This document shows, piece after piece, positions 12,901 through 26,900 of a stretch of 64,000 bases of DNA. The translations under genes and the position numbers were made by a program. The notes beneath the pieces were generated by a model, which worked only from the letters and a program-made list of their open reading frames with translations, did not search any database and had not been told where the DNA came from. The stretch comes from Symsagittifera roscoffensis (lineage: Eukaryota; Xenacoelomorpha; Acoela; Convolutidae): the NCBI RefSeq assembly GCF_963678635.1, contig NC_087071.1, positions 372,001 to 436,000 of the forward strand, read 5' to 3'. How positions within the stretch are numbered: the first letter of the stretch is position 1; every line of letters begins with the position of its first letter.

Positions 12901-15900
12901 AATTTATAGACTTGAATGATCACATTAATTTTTTTTGTCAAAAGCGTCTAGTTGAATGAATAGAAAAACCCCACGCAAAGCTAATGGGCAGTTCCTTCAG
13001 CACTTCTCAAGAAAATCTGTCAAAACAATTTAAAGACTTAAATGATCACATTGAAAATTTGTCAAAAGTGTCTTGTTGAATGATTAGAAAAACCCCACGC
13101 ATAGTTATTGGGCACTTTTTTCTACACTTCCGAACAAAATCAGAAGAAAAAAAAAACATTTTAAAGACGTAAAAGATCAGATTAAATTTTTGTCAAAAGC
13201 GTCTATTGAACGAATGGAAAAAACCCAGGCGAAGTTAATGGGCAGTTCTTTCCGCACTTTCGAACAAAATCAGCGAAAACTATTTAAATACGTAAGTGAT
13301 CACATTAAAAATTTGTCAGAAATGTCTAGTTGAATTATTAGAAAAACCCCACGCGAAGTTAATGGGCAGTTCTTTCCGCACTTTCGAACAAAATCAGCGA
13401 AAACTATTTAAATACGTAAGTGATCACATTAAAAATTTGTCAGAAATGTCTAGTTGAATGATTAGAAAAACCCCACGCATAGTTATTAGGCACTTTTTTC
13501 CGCACTTCTGAACAAAATCAGTAGAAAAAAACTAAAGACGTAAATAATCACAAAATTTTTTTTCAGAAGCCTCTAGTTAATTGAATGGAAAAACCCATGC
13601 ATAGTGATTGGGCACTTTTTTCCGCACTTCCGAACAAAATCAGATAAAAAAACATTTTAAAGACGTATATGATCACATTAAAATTTTGTCAAAAGCGTCT
13701 AGTTGAACGAGTGGAAAACCCCACGCGAATTAATGGGCAGTTCCCTCTGCAATTCTGAAAAAATCCGTAAAAACAATTTAAAGACGTAAATGATCACATT
13801 AATTTTTTTTTGTCAAAAGCGTCTAGTTGAATGAATAGAAAAACCCCACGCAAAGCTATTGGGCAGTTCCTTCAGCACTTCTGAAGAAAATCAGTCAAAA
13901 CAATTTAAAGACTTAAATGATCACATTGAAAATTTGTCAAAAGTGTCTAGTTGAATGAGTAGAAAAACCCCAAGCATAGTTATTGGGCACTTTTTGCTCA
14001 CTTCCGAACAAAATCAGAAAAAAAAAACATTTTAAAGACGAAAAGATCAGGATAAATTTTTGTCAAAAGCGTCTAGTTGAACGAGTCGAAAAACCCCACG
14101 CGAAGTTAATGGGCAGTTCCTTCTGCACTTCTGATCAAAATCAGTAAAAACAATTTAAAGACGTAAATGATCACTATAAATTGTTATCAAAAGCGTCTAG
14201 TTGAACAAGTGGAAAAACCCCACGCAAAGTTAATGGGCAGTTCCTTCTGCACTTCTGATCAAAATCAGTAAAAACAATTTAATAGACTTGAATGATCACA
14301 TTAAATTTTTTTTTGTCAAAAGCGTCTAGTTGATTGAATAGAAAAACCCCACGCAAAGCTAATGGGCAGTTCCTTCAGCACTTCTCAAGAAAATATTTCA
14401 AAACAATTTAAAGACTTAAATGATCACATTGAAAATTTGTCAAAAGTGTCTAGTTGAATGAATAGAAAAACCCCAAGCATAGTTATTGGGCACTTTTTTG
14501 CTCACTTCCGAACAAAATCAGAAAAAGAACATTTCAAGGACGTAAATGATCATATTGAATTTTTGTCAGAAGCGTCTAGTTGAACGAGTGGAAAAACCGC
14601 ACTCGAAGTTAATGGGCAGTTCCTTCTGCACTTCTGAACAAAATCAGTAAAAACAATTTAAAGAATTAAATAACCACATTAAAAATTTGTCAGAAATGTC
14701 TAGTTGAATGATTAGAAAAACCCCACGCATAGTTATTGGGCACTTTTTTCCACACTTCCGAACAAAATCAGAAGAAAAAAAAACATTTTAAAGAAGTAAA
14801 TGATCATATTGAATTTTTGTCAAAAGCGTCTAGTTGAACGAGTGGAAAAACCGCACTCGAAGTTAATGGGCAGTTCCTTCTGCACTTCTGAACAAAATCA
14901 GTAAAAACAATTTAAAGAATTAAATAACCACATTAAAAATTTGTCAGAAATGTCTAGTTGAATGATTAGAAAAACCCCACGCATAGTTATTTGGCACTTT
15001 TTTCCACACTTCCGAACAAAATCAGAATAAAAAAAAACATTTTAAAGACGTAAAAGATCAGATTAAAATTTTGTCAAAAGCGTCTAGTTGAACGAGTCGA
15101 AAAACCCCACGCGAAGTTAATGGGCAGTTCCTTCTGCACTTCTGATCAAAATCAGTAAAAACAATTTAAAGACGTAAATGATCACATTAAATTGTTATCA
15201 AAAGCGTCTAGTTGATCAAGTGGAAAAACCCCACGCGAAGTTAATGGGCAGTTCCTTCTGCACTTCTGATCAAAATCAGTAAAAACAATTTATAGACTTG
15301 AATGATCACATTAAATTTTTTTTGTCAAAAGCGTCTAGTTGAATGAATAGAAAAACCCCACGCAAAGCTAATGGGCAGTTCCTTCAGCACTTCTCAAGAA
15401 AATCTGTCAAAACAATTTAAAGACTTAAATGATCACATTGAAAATTTGTCAAAAGTGTCTAGTTGAATGAATAGAAAAACCCCAAGCATAGTTATTGGGC
15501 ACTTTTTTGCTCACTTCCGAACAAAATCAGAAAAAGAAAACATTTTAAAGACGTAAAAGATCAGATTAAATTTTTTTGTCAAAAGCGTCTAGTTGAACGA
15601 GTCGAAAAACCCCACGCGAAGTTAATGGACAGTTCCTTCTGCACTTCTGATCAAAATCAGTAAAAACAATTTAAAGACTTAAATGATCACTTTAAAAGTT
15701 TGTCAGAAGTGTCTAGTTGAATGAATAGAAAAACCCCACGCATAGTTATTGGGCACTTTTTTCCGCACTTCCGAACAAAATCAGAAAAAAAACCTTTAAG
15801 GACGTAAATGATCACATTGAATTTTTGTCAAAAGCGTCTAGTTGAACGAGTCGAAAAACCCCACGGGAAGTTAATGGGCAGTTCCTTCTGCCCTTCTGAT

Positions 15901-16469
15901 CAAAATCAGTAAAAACAATTTAAACACTTAAATGATCACATTAAAAATTTGTCAGAAGTGTCTAGTTGAATGAATAGAAAAACCCCACGCATAGTTATTG
16001 GGTACTTTTTTTCCGCACTTCCGAACAAAATCAGAAAAAAAAACATTTTAAGGACGTAAATGATCATTTTGAATTTTTGTCAAAAGCGTCTAGTTGAACG
16101 AGTGGAAAAACCCCACTCGAAGTTAATGGGCAGTTCCTTCTGCACTTCTGAACAAAATCAGTAAAAACAATTTAAAGACTTAAATGACTACATTAAAAAT
16201 TTGTCAGAAATGTCTAGTTGAATGATTAGAAAAACCCCACGCATAGTTATTGGGCACTTTTTTCCACACTTCCGAACAAAATCAGAAAAAAAAACATTTT
16301 AAAGACGTAAATGATCACATTGAATTGTTATCAAAAGCGTCTAGTTGAACGAGTTGAAAAGCCCCACGCGAAGTTAATGGGCAGTTCCTTCTGCAGTTCT
16401 GATCAAAATCAGTAAAAACAATTCATAGATTTAAATGATCACATTAAAAATTTGTCAGAAATGTCTAGT

Positions 16470-18990
16470 TGAAAGATTTGAAAAACCCCACGCATAGTTA
16501 TTGGGCACTTTTTTCCGCTTTTCCGAACAAAATCAGAAAAAAAACATTTTAAAGACGTAAATGGTCACATTCAAATTTTATCAAAAGCGTCTAGTTGAAC
16601 GAGTGGAAAAAACCCACGCAAAATTAAAGAGCAGTTCCTTCCGCACTTTCGAACAAAATCAGTGAAAACTATTTAAAGGCGTAAATGATCACAATGAAAT
16701 TTATCAGAAGCGTCTAGTTGAATGAATATAAAAACCCCACGCATAGTTATTGGGCACTTTTTTTCCGCACTTCCGAACAAAATCAGAACAAAAATATATT
16801 AAGGATGTGAATGATCATTTTGAATTTTTGTCAAAAGCGTCTAGTTGAACGAGTGGAAAAACCCCACTCGAAGTTAATGGACAGTTCCGTCTGAATTTCT
16901 GAACAAAATCAGTAAAAACGATTTAAAGACTTAAACGACCACATTAAAAATTTGTCAGAAATGTCTAGTTGAATCATTAGAAAAACCCCACGCATAGTTA
17001 TTGGGCACTTTTTTCCGCACTTCCGAACAAAATCAGAAAAAAATTATTTTAAAGACGTAAATGATCACATTAAATTGTTATCAAAAGCGTCTAGTTGAAC
17101 GAAAGGAAAAACCCCACGCGAAGTTAATGGGCAGTTCTTTCTGCACTTCTGATCAAAATCAGTAAAAACGATTTAAAGACTTAAACAACCACATTAAAAA
17201 TTTGTCAGAAATGTCTAGTTGAATCATTAGAAAAACCCCACGCATAGTTAGTGGGCACTTTTTTCCGCACTTCCGAACAAAAATCAGGAAAAAAAAACAT
17301 TTTACAGACGTAAACGATCACCTTCAATTTTTATCAAAAGCGTCTAGTTGAACGAGTGGAAAAACCCCAAGCGAAGTTAATGGGCAGTTCCTACCGCACT
17401 TTCGAACAAAATCAGTGAAAACTATTTAAAGACGTAAATGATCACATTAAAAATTTGTCAGAAGTGTCTAGTTGAATGATTAGAAAAACCCCACACATAG
17501 TTATTGGGCACTTTTTCTGCACTTCAGAACAAAATCAGTAGAGAGAAACTAAAGACGTAAATAATCACAATGATATTTGTCAGAAGCGTCTAGTTGATTG
17601 AATGGAAAAAAAACCCACGCATACTTATTGGGCACTTTTTTTCCGCACTTCCGAACAAAATCAGAAAAAAAAACATTTTTAAGACGAAAATGATCACCTT
17701 AAATTTTTGTCAAAAGCGTCTAGTTGAACGAGTGGAAAAACCCCACGCGAAGTTAATGGGCAGTTCCTTCCGCACTTTCGAACAAAATCAGTAAAAACTA
17801 TTTAAGACGTAAATGATCACATTAAAAATTTGTCAGAAGTGTCTAGTTGAATGATTTGAAAAACCCCACGCATAGTTATTGGGCACTTTTTTCCGCTTTT
17901 CCGAACAAAATCAGAAAAAAATCATTTTAAAGACGTAAATGGTCACATTCAAATTTTATCAAAAGCGTCTAGTTGAACGAGTGGAAAAAACCCACGCAAA
18001 ATTAATGAGCAGTTCCTTCCGCACTTTCGAACAAAATCAGTGAAAACTATTTAAAGGCGTAAATGATCACAATGAAATTTATCAGAAGCGTCTAGTTGAA
18101 TGAATATAAAAACCCCACGCATAGTTATTGGGCACTTTTTTTCAGCACTTCCGAACAAAATCAGAACAAAAACATGTTAAGGATGTGAATGATCATATTG
18201 AATTTTTGTCAAAAGCGTCTAGTTGAACGAGTGGAAAAACCCCACTCGAAGTTAATGGACAGTTCCGTCTGAATTTCTGAACAAAATCAGTAAAAACGAT
18301 TTAAAGACTTAAACGACCACATTAAAATTTTGTCAGAAATGTCTAGTTGAATCATTAGAAAAACCCCACGCATAGTTATTGGGCACTTTTTTCCGCACTT
18401 CCGAACAAAATCAGAAAAAAATTATTTTAAAGACGTAAATGATCACATTAAATTGTTATCAAAAGCGTCTAGTTGAACGAAAGGAAAAACCCCACGCGAA
18501 GTTAATGGGCAGTTCTTTCTGCACTTCTGATCAAAATCAGTAAAAACGATTTAAAGACTTAAACGACCACATTAAAAATTTGTCAGAAATGTCTAGTTGA
18601 ATCATTAGAAAAACCCCACGCATAGTTATTGTGCACTTTTTTCCGCACTTCCGAACAAAAATCAGGAAAAAAAAACATTTTACAGACGTAAACGATCACC
18701 ATCAATTTTTATCAAAAGCGTCTAGTTGAACGAGTGGAAAAACCCCAAGCGAAGTTAATGGGCAGTTCCTACCGCACTTTCGAACAAAATCAGTGAAAAC
18801 TATTTAAAGACGTAAATGATCACATTAAAAATTTGTCAGAAGTGTCTAGTTGAATGATTAGAAAAACCCCACACATAGTTATTGGGCACTTTTTCTGCAC
18901 TTCAGAACAAAATCAGTAGAGAAACTAAAGACGTAAATAATCACAATGATATTTGTCAGAAGCGTCTAGTTGATTGAATGGAAAAAAAAC
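16470..18990. repeat. 1.38-kb tandem duplication (eleven monomers) in satellite 1
   Basis: Marker variants repeat at an offset of about 1380 bp: GGTCACATTCAAATTTTATC at 16562 and 17940, ACAGTTCCGTCTGAATTTC at 16881 and 18261, AAATCAGGAAAAAAAAAC near 17281 and 18660. The copies stay nearly identical until about 17610/18990, where they diverge into different monomer types. Confidence 0.75.
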
Positions 18991-20329
18991 CCATGCATAG
19001 TGATTGGGTACTTTTTTTCCGCACTTTCGAACAAAAACAGTAAAAACAGTTTAAAATAATAAATGATCACGTTAAGTTTTGTCAGAAAAATTAGTTGAAT
19101 AAAAAAAAAACCATGCATAGTTATTGGGCACTTTCTTCTGCACTTCCCAACAAAATCAGAAAAAAAAACAATTTGAAGACGTAAATGATTACATTAAATT
19201 TTAGCCAAAAGCATCTAGTTGAATGATTAAAAAAAAACCACGCATACTTATTGGGCACTTTTTTTCCGCACTTCCGAACAAAATCAGAAAAAAAAACATT
19301 TTTAAGACGAAAATGATCACCTTAAATTTTTGTCAAAAGCGTCTAGTTGAACGAGTGGAAAAACCCCACGCGAAGTTAATGGGCAGTTCCTTCCGCACTT
19401 TCGAACAAAATCAGTAAAAACTATTTAAGACGTAAATGATCACATTAAAAATTTGTCAGAAGTGTCTAGTTGAATGATTAGAAAAACCCCACCCATAATT
19501 ATTGGGCACTTTGTCCGCACTTCCGAACAAAATCAGTAGAGACAAACTAAAGACGTAAATAATCACAATGATATTTGTCAGAAGCGTCTAGTTGATTGAG
19601 TGGAAAAAACCCATGCATAGTGATTGAGCACTTTTTTCCGCACTTTCGAACAAAAACAGTAAAAACAGTTTAAAATAATAAATGATCACATTAAATTTTG
19701 TCAGAAAAATTAGTTGAATAAAAAAAAACCATGCATAGTTATTGGGCACTTTCCTCTGCACTTCCGCACAAATTCATTAAAAACATTAAAGGCATAAACG
19801 ATCACATTATTTTCGGACAAAAGGTTGGTTGAATGAATAGAAAAACCCCACGCATAGTTATTGGGCACTCCTTTCCGCTTTTTCGAACAAAATCAGAAAA
19901 AAAAAACATTTTAAAGACGTAAATGATTACCTTCAATTTTTATCAAAAGCGTCTAGTTGAACGAGTGGAAAAACCCCACGCGAAGTTAATGGGCAGTTCC
20001 TTCCGCATTTTCGGACAAATCAGTGAAAACTATTTAAAGACGTAATTGATCACATTAAAAATTTGTCAGAAGTGTCTAGTTGAATGATTAGAAAAACCCC
20101 ACGCATAGTTATTGGGCACTTTTTCGGCACTTCCGAACAAAATCAATAGAGAGAAACTAAAGACATAAATAATCACAATTATATTTGTCAGAAGCGTCTA
20201 GTTGATTGAATGGAAAAAACCCATGCATAGTGATTGGGTACTTTTTTCCGCTCTTTCGAACAAAAACAGTAAAAACTGTTTAAAATAATAAATGATCACA
20301 TTAAGTTTTGTCAGAAAAATTAGTTGAAT

Positions 20330-22815
20330 AACAAAAAACCATGCATAGTTATTGGGCACTTTCTTCTGCACTTCCCAACAAAATCAGAAAAAAAAACAAT
20401 TTGAAGACGTAAATGATTACATTAAATTTTAGCCAAAAGCACCTAGTTGAATGATTAAAAAAACCCCACGCATACTTATTGGGCATTTTTTTTCCGCACT
20501 TCCGAACAAAATCAGAAAAAGAACATTTTTAAGGCGAAAATGATCACCTTAAATTTTTGTCAAAAGCGTCTAGTTGAACGAGTGGAAAAACCCCACGCGA
20601 AGTTAATGGGCAGTTCCTTCCGCACTTTCGAACAAAATCAGTGAAAACTATTTAAAGACGTAAATGATCACATTAAAAATTTGTCAGAAGTGTCTAGTTG
20701 AATGATTAGAAAAACCCCACTCATAGTTATTGGGCACTTTTTCTGCACATCCGAACAACATCAGTAGAGAGAAACTAAAGACATAAATAATCACAATTAT
20801 ATTTGTCAGAAGCGTCTAGTTTATTGAATGGAAAAAACCCATGCATAGTGATTGGGTACTTTTTTCCGCACATTCGAACAAAAACAGTAAAAACTGTTTA
20901 AAATAATAAATGATCACATTAAGTTTTGTCAGAAAAATTAGTTGAAAAAAAAAAACCATGCATAGTTATTGGGCACTTTCTTCTGCACTTCCCAACAAAA
21001 TCAGAAAAAAAAAACAATTTGAAGACGTAAATGATTACATTAAATTTTAGCCAAAAGCATCTAGTTGAATGATTAAAAAAACCCCACGCATACTTATTGG
21101 GCACTTTTTTTCCGCACTTCCGAACAAAATCAGAAAAAAAAACATTTTTAAGGCGAAAATGATCACCTCAAATTTTTGTCAAAAGCGTCTAGTTGAACGA
21201 GTGGAAAAACCCCACGCGAAGTTAATGGGCAGTTCCTTCCGCACTTTCGAACAAAATCAGTGAAAACTATTTAAAGACGTAAATGATCACATTAAAAATT
21301 TGTCAGAAGTGTCTAGTTGAATGATTAGAAAAACCCCACGCATAATTATTGGGTCTTTTTCCGCACTTCCGAACAAAATCAGTAGAAACAAACTAAAGAC
21401 GTAAATAATCACAATGATATTTGTCAGAAGCATCTAGTTGATTGAATGGAAAAAACCCATGCATAGTGATTGAGCACTTTTTTCCGCACTTTCGAACAAA
21501 AACAGTAAAAACAGTTTAAAATAATAAATGATCACATTAAGTTTTGTCAGAAAAATTAGTTGAATAAAAAAAAACCATGCATAGTTATTGGGCACTTTCT
21601 TCTGCACTTCCCAACAAAATCAGAAAAAAAAACAATTTGAAGACGTAAAGGATTACATTAAATTTTAGCCAAAAGCATCTAGTTGAATGATTAAAAAAAC
21701 CCCACGCATACTTATTGGGCACTTTTTTTTCCGCACTTCCGAACAAAACCAGAAAAAAAAACATGTTTAAGGCGAAAATGATCACCTTAAATTTTTGTCA
21801 AAAGCGTCTAGTTGAACGAGTGGAAAAACCCCACGCGAAGTTAATGGGCAGTTCCTTCCGCACTTTCGAACAAAAATCAGTGAAAACTATTTAAAGACGT
21901 AAATGATCACATTAAAAATTTGTCAGAAGTGTCTAGTTGAATGATTGGAAAAACCCCACTCATAGTTATTGGGCACTTTTTCTGCACATCCGAACAACAT
22001 CAGTAGAGAGAAACTAAAGACATAAATAATCTCAATTATATTTGTCAGAAGCGTCTAGTTTATTGAATGGAAAAAACCCATGCATAGTGATTGAGCACTT
22101 TTTTCCGCACTTTCGAACAAAAACAGTAAAAACAGTTTAAAATAATAAATGATCACATTAAGTTTTGTCAGAAAAATTAGTTGATTAAAAAAAAACCATG
22201 CATAGTTATTGGGCACTTTCTTCTGCACTTCCCAACAAAATCAGAAAAAAAAAACAATTTGAAGACGTAAATGATTACATTAAAATTTAGCCAAAAGCAT
22301 CTAGTTGAATGATTAAAAAAACCCCACGCATACTTATTGGGCACTTTTTTTTCCGCACTTCCGATCAAAACCAGAAAAAAACATTTTTAAGGCGAAAATG
22401 ATCACCTTAAATTTTTGTCAAAAGCGTCTAGTTGAACGAGTGGAAAAACCCCACGCGAAGTTAATGGGCAGTTCCTTCCGCACTTTCGAACAAAAATCAG
22501 TGAAAACTATTTAAAGACGTAAATGATCACATTAAAAATTTGTCAGAAGTGTCTAGTTGAATGATTAGAAAAACCCCACGCATAATTATTGGGCCTTTTT
22601 CCGCACTTCCGAACAAAATCAGTAGAAACAAACTAAAGACGTAAATAATCACAACGATATTTGTCAGAAGCGTCTAGTTGATTGAATGGAAAAAACCCAT
22701 GCATAGTGATTGAGCACTTTTTTCCGCACTTTCGAACAAAAACAGTAAAAGCAGTTTAAAATAATAAATGATCACATTAAGTTTTGTCAGAAAAATTAGT
22801 TGATTAAAAAAACCA
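20330..22815. repeat. Five-monomer higher-order repeat (~619 bp)
   Basis: The variant AAACCATGCATAGTTATTGG recurs with ATGCATAG at about 20341, 20958, 21577 and 22198, spacings of 617, 619 and 621 bp. Each block has the same order of five monomer subtypes, including one with GAGAGAAACTAAAG and one with ATAATAAATGATCACATT. This is a different higher-order period from the 755-bp block further left. Confidence 0.8.
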
Positions 22816-23434
22816 TGCATAGTTATTGGGCACTTTCTTCTGCACTTCCGCACAAATTCATTAAAAACATTAAAGGCATAAACGATCACATTATTTTCGG
22901 ACAAAAGGTTGGTTGAATGAATAGAAAAACCCCACGCATAGTTATTGGGCACTTTCTTCTGCACTACCCAACAAAATCAGAAAAAAAAACAATTTGAAGA
23001 CGTAAATGATTACATTAAGTTTTAGCCAAAAGCATCTAGTTGAATGATTAAAAAAACCCCACGCATACTTATTGGGCACTTTTTTTCCGCACTTCCGAAC
23101 AAAATCAGAAAAAAAAACATTTTTAAGACGAAAATGATCACCTTAAATTTTTGTCAAAAGCGTCTAGTTGAACGAGTGGAAAAACCCCACGCGAAGTTAA
23201 TGGGCAGTTCCTTCTGCACTTCTGATCAAAATCAGTAAAAACAATTTAAAGACGTAAATGATCACATTAAATTGTTATCAAAAGCGTCTAGTTGATCAAG
23301 TGGAAAAACCCCACGCGAAGTTAATGGGCAGTTCCTTCTGCACTTCTGATCAAAATCAGTAAAAACAATTTATAGACTTGAATGATCACATTAAATTTTT
23401 TTTTGTCAAAAGCGTCTAGTTGAATGAATAGAAA

Positions 23435-23965
23435 AACCCCACGCATCGTTAATGGGCTCTTTCTTCTGCACTTCTGATCAAAATCAGTAAAAAAATTTTA
23501 CAGACGTAAATGATCACATTCAAATTTTGGCAAAAAAGCCTAACTGAATGAAAAGAAAATCCCTACGCATCGTTAATGGGCTCTTTCTTCTGCACTTCCG
23601 AACAAAATCAGTAAAAACAATTTCAAGACGAAAAGGATCACATTTAGTTTTTGTCAGAAGCCTCTAGTTGATTGAGCAGAAAGACTGCACGCAAAGCTGA
23701 TGGACACTTTCTTCTGCACTTTCGAAGAAAGTCAGTAAAAACAATTTGAAGACATAGATGATCATATAAAATTTTTGACAAAAAAGAGCGTCTAGTTGAA
23801 TGAATAGAAAAACGCAAACAAAGTTATTGGGCACTTTTTTCCGCATTTCCGAACAATTTCAGTAGAAAGAAACTAAAGACGTAATTAATCACATTAAATT
23901 TTGTCAAAATTGTCTAGTTGATTGAATGGAAAATCCCATGCATAGTGATTGGACACTTTTTTCCG
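23435..23965. repeat. Displaced block of left-edge monomer types
   Basis: The monomers here do not match their neighbours but match the far-left edge almost exactly. Positions from about 23480 to 23740 match about 3656-3915 (for example TTGGCAAAAAAGCCTAACTG and GCTGATGGACACTTTC). Positions from about 23745 to 23960 match about 4895-5110 (for example TTTGACAAAAAAGAGCGTC). The block is a mosaic of two left-edge segments, 19-20 kb away. Confidence 0.8.
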
Positions 23966-26900
23966 CACTTTCGAACAAAAACAGTAAAAACAGTTTAAAA
24001 TAATTAGATCACATTAAGTTTTGTCAGAAAAATTAGTTGAATAAAAAAACCATGCATAGTTATTGGGCACTTTCTTCTGCACTTCCGCACAAATTCATTA
24101 AAAACATTAAAGGCATAAACGATCACATTATTTTCGGACAAAATGTTGATTGAATGAGTAGAAAAACCCAACGCATAGTTATTGGGCACTTCTTTCCGCT
24201 TTTTCGAACAAAATCAGAAAAAAAAAACATTTTAAAGACGTAAATGATCACCTTCAAATTTTGTCAAAAGCGTCTAGTTGAACGAGTGGAAAAACCCCAC
24301 GCGAAGTTAATGGGCAGTTACTTCCGCACTTTCGAACAAAATCAGTGAAAATTATTTAAAGACGTAAATGATCACATTAAAAATTTGTCAGAAGTGTCTA
24401 GTTGAATGATTAGAAAAACCCCACGCATAGTTATTGGGCATTTTTTCCGCACTTCCAAACAAAATCAGTAGAGAGAAACTAAAGACGTAAATAATCACAA
24501 TGATATTTGTCAGAAGCGTCTAGTTGATTGAATGGAAAAAACCCATACATAGTGATTGGGCATTTCTTTCCTCACTTTCGAATAAAAACAGTAAAAAGTT
24601 CAAAAAAATAAATGATAACATCAAGTTTTGTCAAAAAAATTAGTTGAATAAAAAACCATGCATGGTTATTGGGCACTTTCTTCTGCACTTCCGCACAATT
24701 TCATTAAAAACATTAAAGACATAAACGATCACATTATTTTCGGACAAAAGGTTGATTGAATGAATAGAAAAACCCCACGCATACTTATTTGGCACTTTTT
24801 TTCCGCACTTCCGAACAAAATCAGAAAAAAAAAAACATTTTTAGGACGAAAATGATCACCTTAATTTTTTGTCGAAAGCGTCTAGTTGAACGAGTGGAAA
24901 AACCCCACGCAAAGTTAATGGGCAGTTCCTTCCGCACTTTCGAACAAAATCAGTGAAAACTATTTAAAGACGTAAATGATCACATTAAAAATTTGTCAGA
25001 AGTGTCTAGTTGAATGATTAGAAAAACCCCACGCATAATTATTGGGCACTTTTTCCGCACTTCCGAACAAAATCAGTAGAGAGAAACTAAAGATGTAAAT
25101 AATCACAATGATATTTGTCAGAAGCGTCTAGTTGATTGAATGGAAAAAACCCATGCATAGTGATTGGGCACTTTTTTCCGCACTTTCGACCAAAAACAGT
25201 AAAAACAGTTTAAAATAATAAATGATCACATTAGGTTTTGTCAGAAAAATTAGTTGAATAAAAAAAACCATGCATAGTTATTGGGCACTTTCTTCTGCAC
25301 TTCCGCACAAACTCATTAAAACATTAAAGACATAAACGATCTCCTTATTTTCGGACAAAAGGTTGATTGAATGAATAGAAAAACCCCACGCATAATTATT
25401 GGGCACTTTTTTTCCGCACTTCCGAACAAAATCAGAAAAAAAAAACATTTTAAAGACGTAAATGATCACATTAAATTTTTGTCAAAAGCGTCTAGTTGAA
25501 CGAGTCAAAAAACCCCACGCGAAGTTAATGGGCAGTTCCCTCTGCAATTCTGAACAAAAATCAGTAAAACAATTTAAAGACTTAAATGACCACAATAAAA
25601 ATTTGTCAGAAGTGTCTAAATGAATGAATAGAAAAACCCCACGCATAATTATTGGGCCTTTGTTTTCCGCACTTCCGAACAAAATCAGAAAAAAAAACAA
25701 TTTGAAGACGTAAAGGGTTACATTAAATTTTAGCCAAAAGCATCTTCTTGAATGATTAAAAAAACCACACGTATACTTATTGGGCACTTTTTTCCGCACT
25801 TCCGAACAAAATCAGAAAAAAAAACATTTTAAGGACGTAAATGATCATATTGAATTTTTGTCAAAAGCATCTTGTTGAACGAGTCAAAAACCCCACGCGA
25901 AGTTAATGGGCAGTTCCTTCTGGACTTCTGATCAAAATCAGTAGGAACAATTTAAAGACTTAAATGATCACAATAAAAATTTGTCAGAAGTGTCTAGTTG
26001 AATGAATAGAAAAACCCCACGCATTTTTATTGGGCCTTTGTTTTCCGCACTTCCGAACAAAATCAGAAAAAAAAACAATTTCAAGGCGTAAATGATTACA
26101 TTAAATTTTAGCCAAAAGCATCTAGTTGAATGATCAAAACAACCCCACGCATACTTATTGAGCACTTTTTGTCCGCACTTCCGAACAAAATCAGAAAAAA
26201 AAATTCAAAGACGTAAATGATCAAATTAAATTTTTTTTGTCAAAAGCGTCTAGTTGAATGAACAAAAAAAAACCCACGCAAAGCTAATGGGCAGTTCCTT
26301 CTGCACTTCTGAACAAGATCAGTAAAAACTGTTTAAAGACTTAAATGATCACATTAAAAATTTGTCAGAAGTATCTAGTTGAAGGAATGGGAAAACCCCA
26401 CGCATAATTATTGGGCACTCTCTTCCGCACTTTCGAACAAAATCAGAAAAAAAAACAATTTGAGGACGTAAATGATTACATTAAATTTTAGCCAAAAGCA
26501 TCTAGTTGAATGAACAAAAAAAACCCACGCAAAGCTAATGGGCAGTTCCTTCTGCACTTCTGAACAAAATCAGTAAAAACAATTTAAAGACTTCCATGAT
26601 TATATTAAAAATTTGTCAGAAATGTCTAGTTGAATGAAAAGAAAAATCCCACGCATAATAATGGGGCACTTTTTTCCGCACTTCCGAACAAAATCAGAAA
26701 AAAAAACATTTTTAAGACGAAAATGATCACCTTAAAATTTTGTCAAAAGCGTATAGTTGAACGAGTGGAAAAAACCCACGCGAAGTTAATGGGCAGTTCT
26801 TTCTGCACTTTTGAACAAAATTAGTAAAAACAATTTAAAGACTTAAATGATCACCTTAAAAATTTGTCAGAAGTGTCTAGATGAATGAATAGGAAAACCC

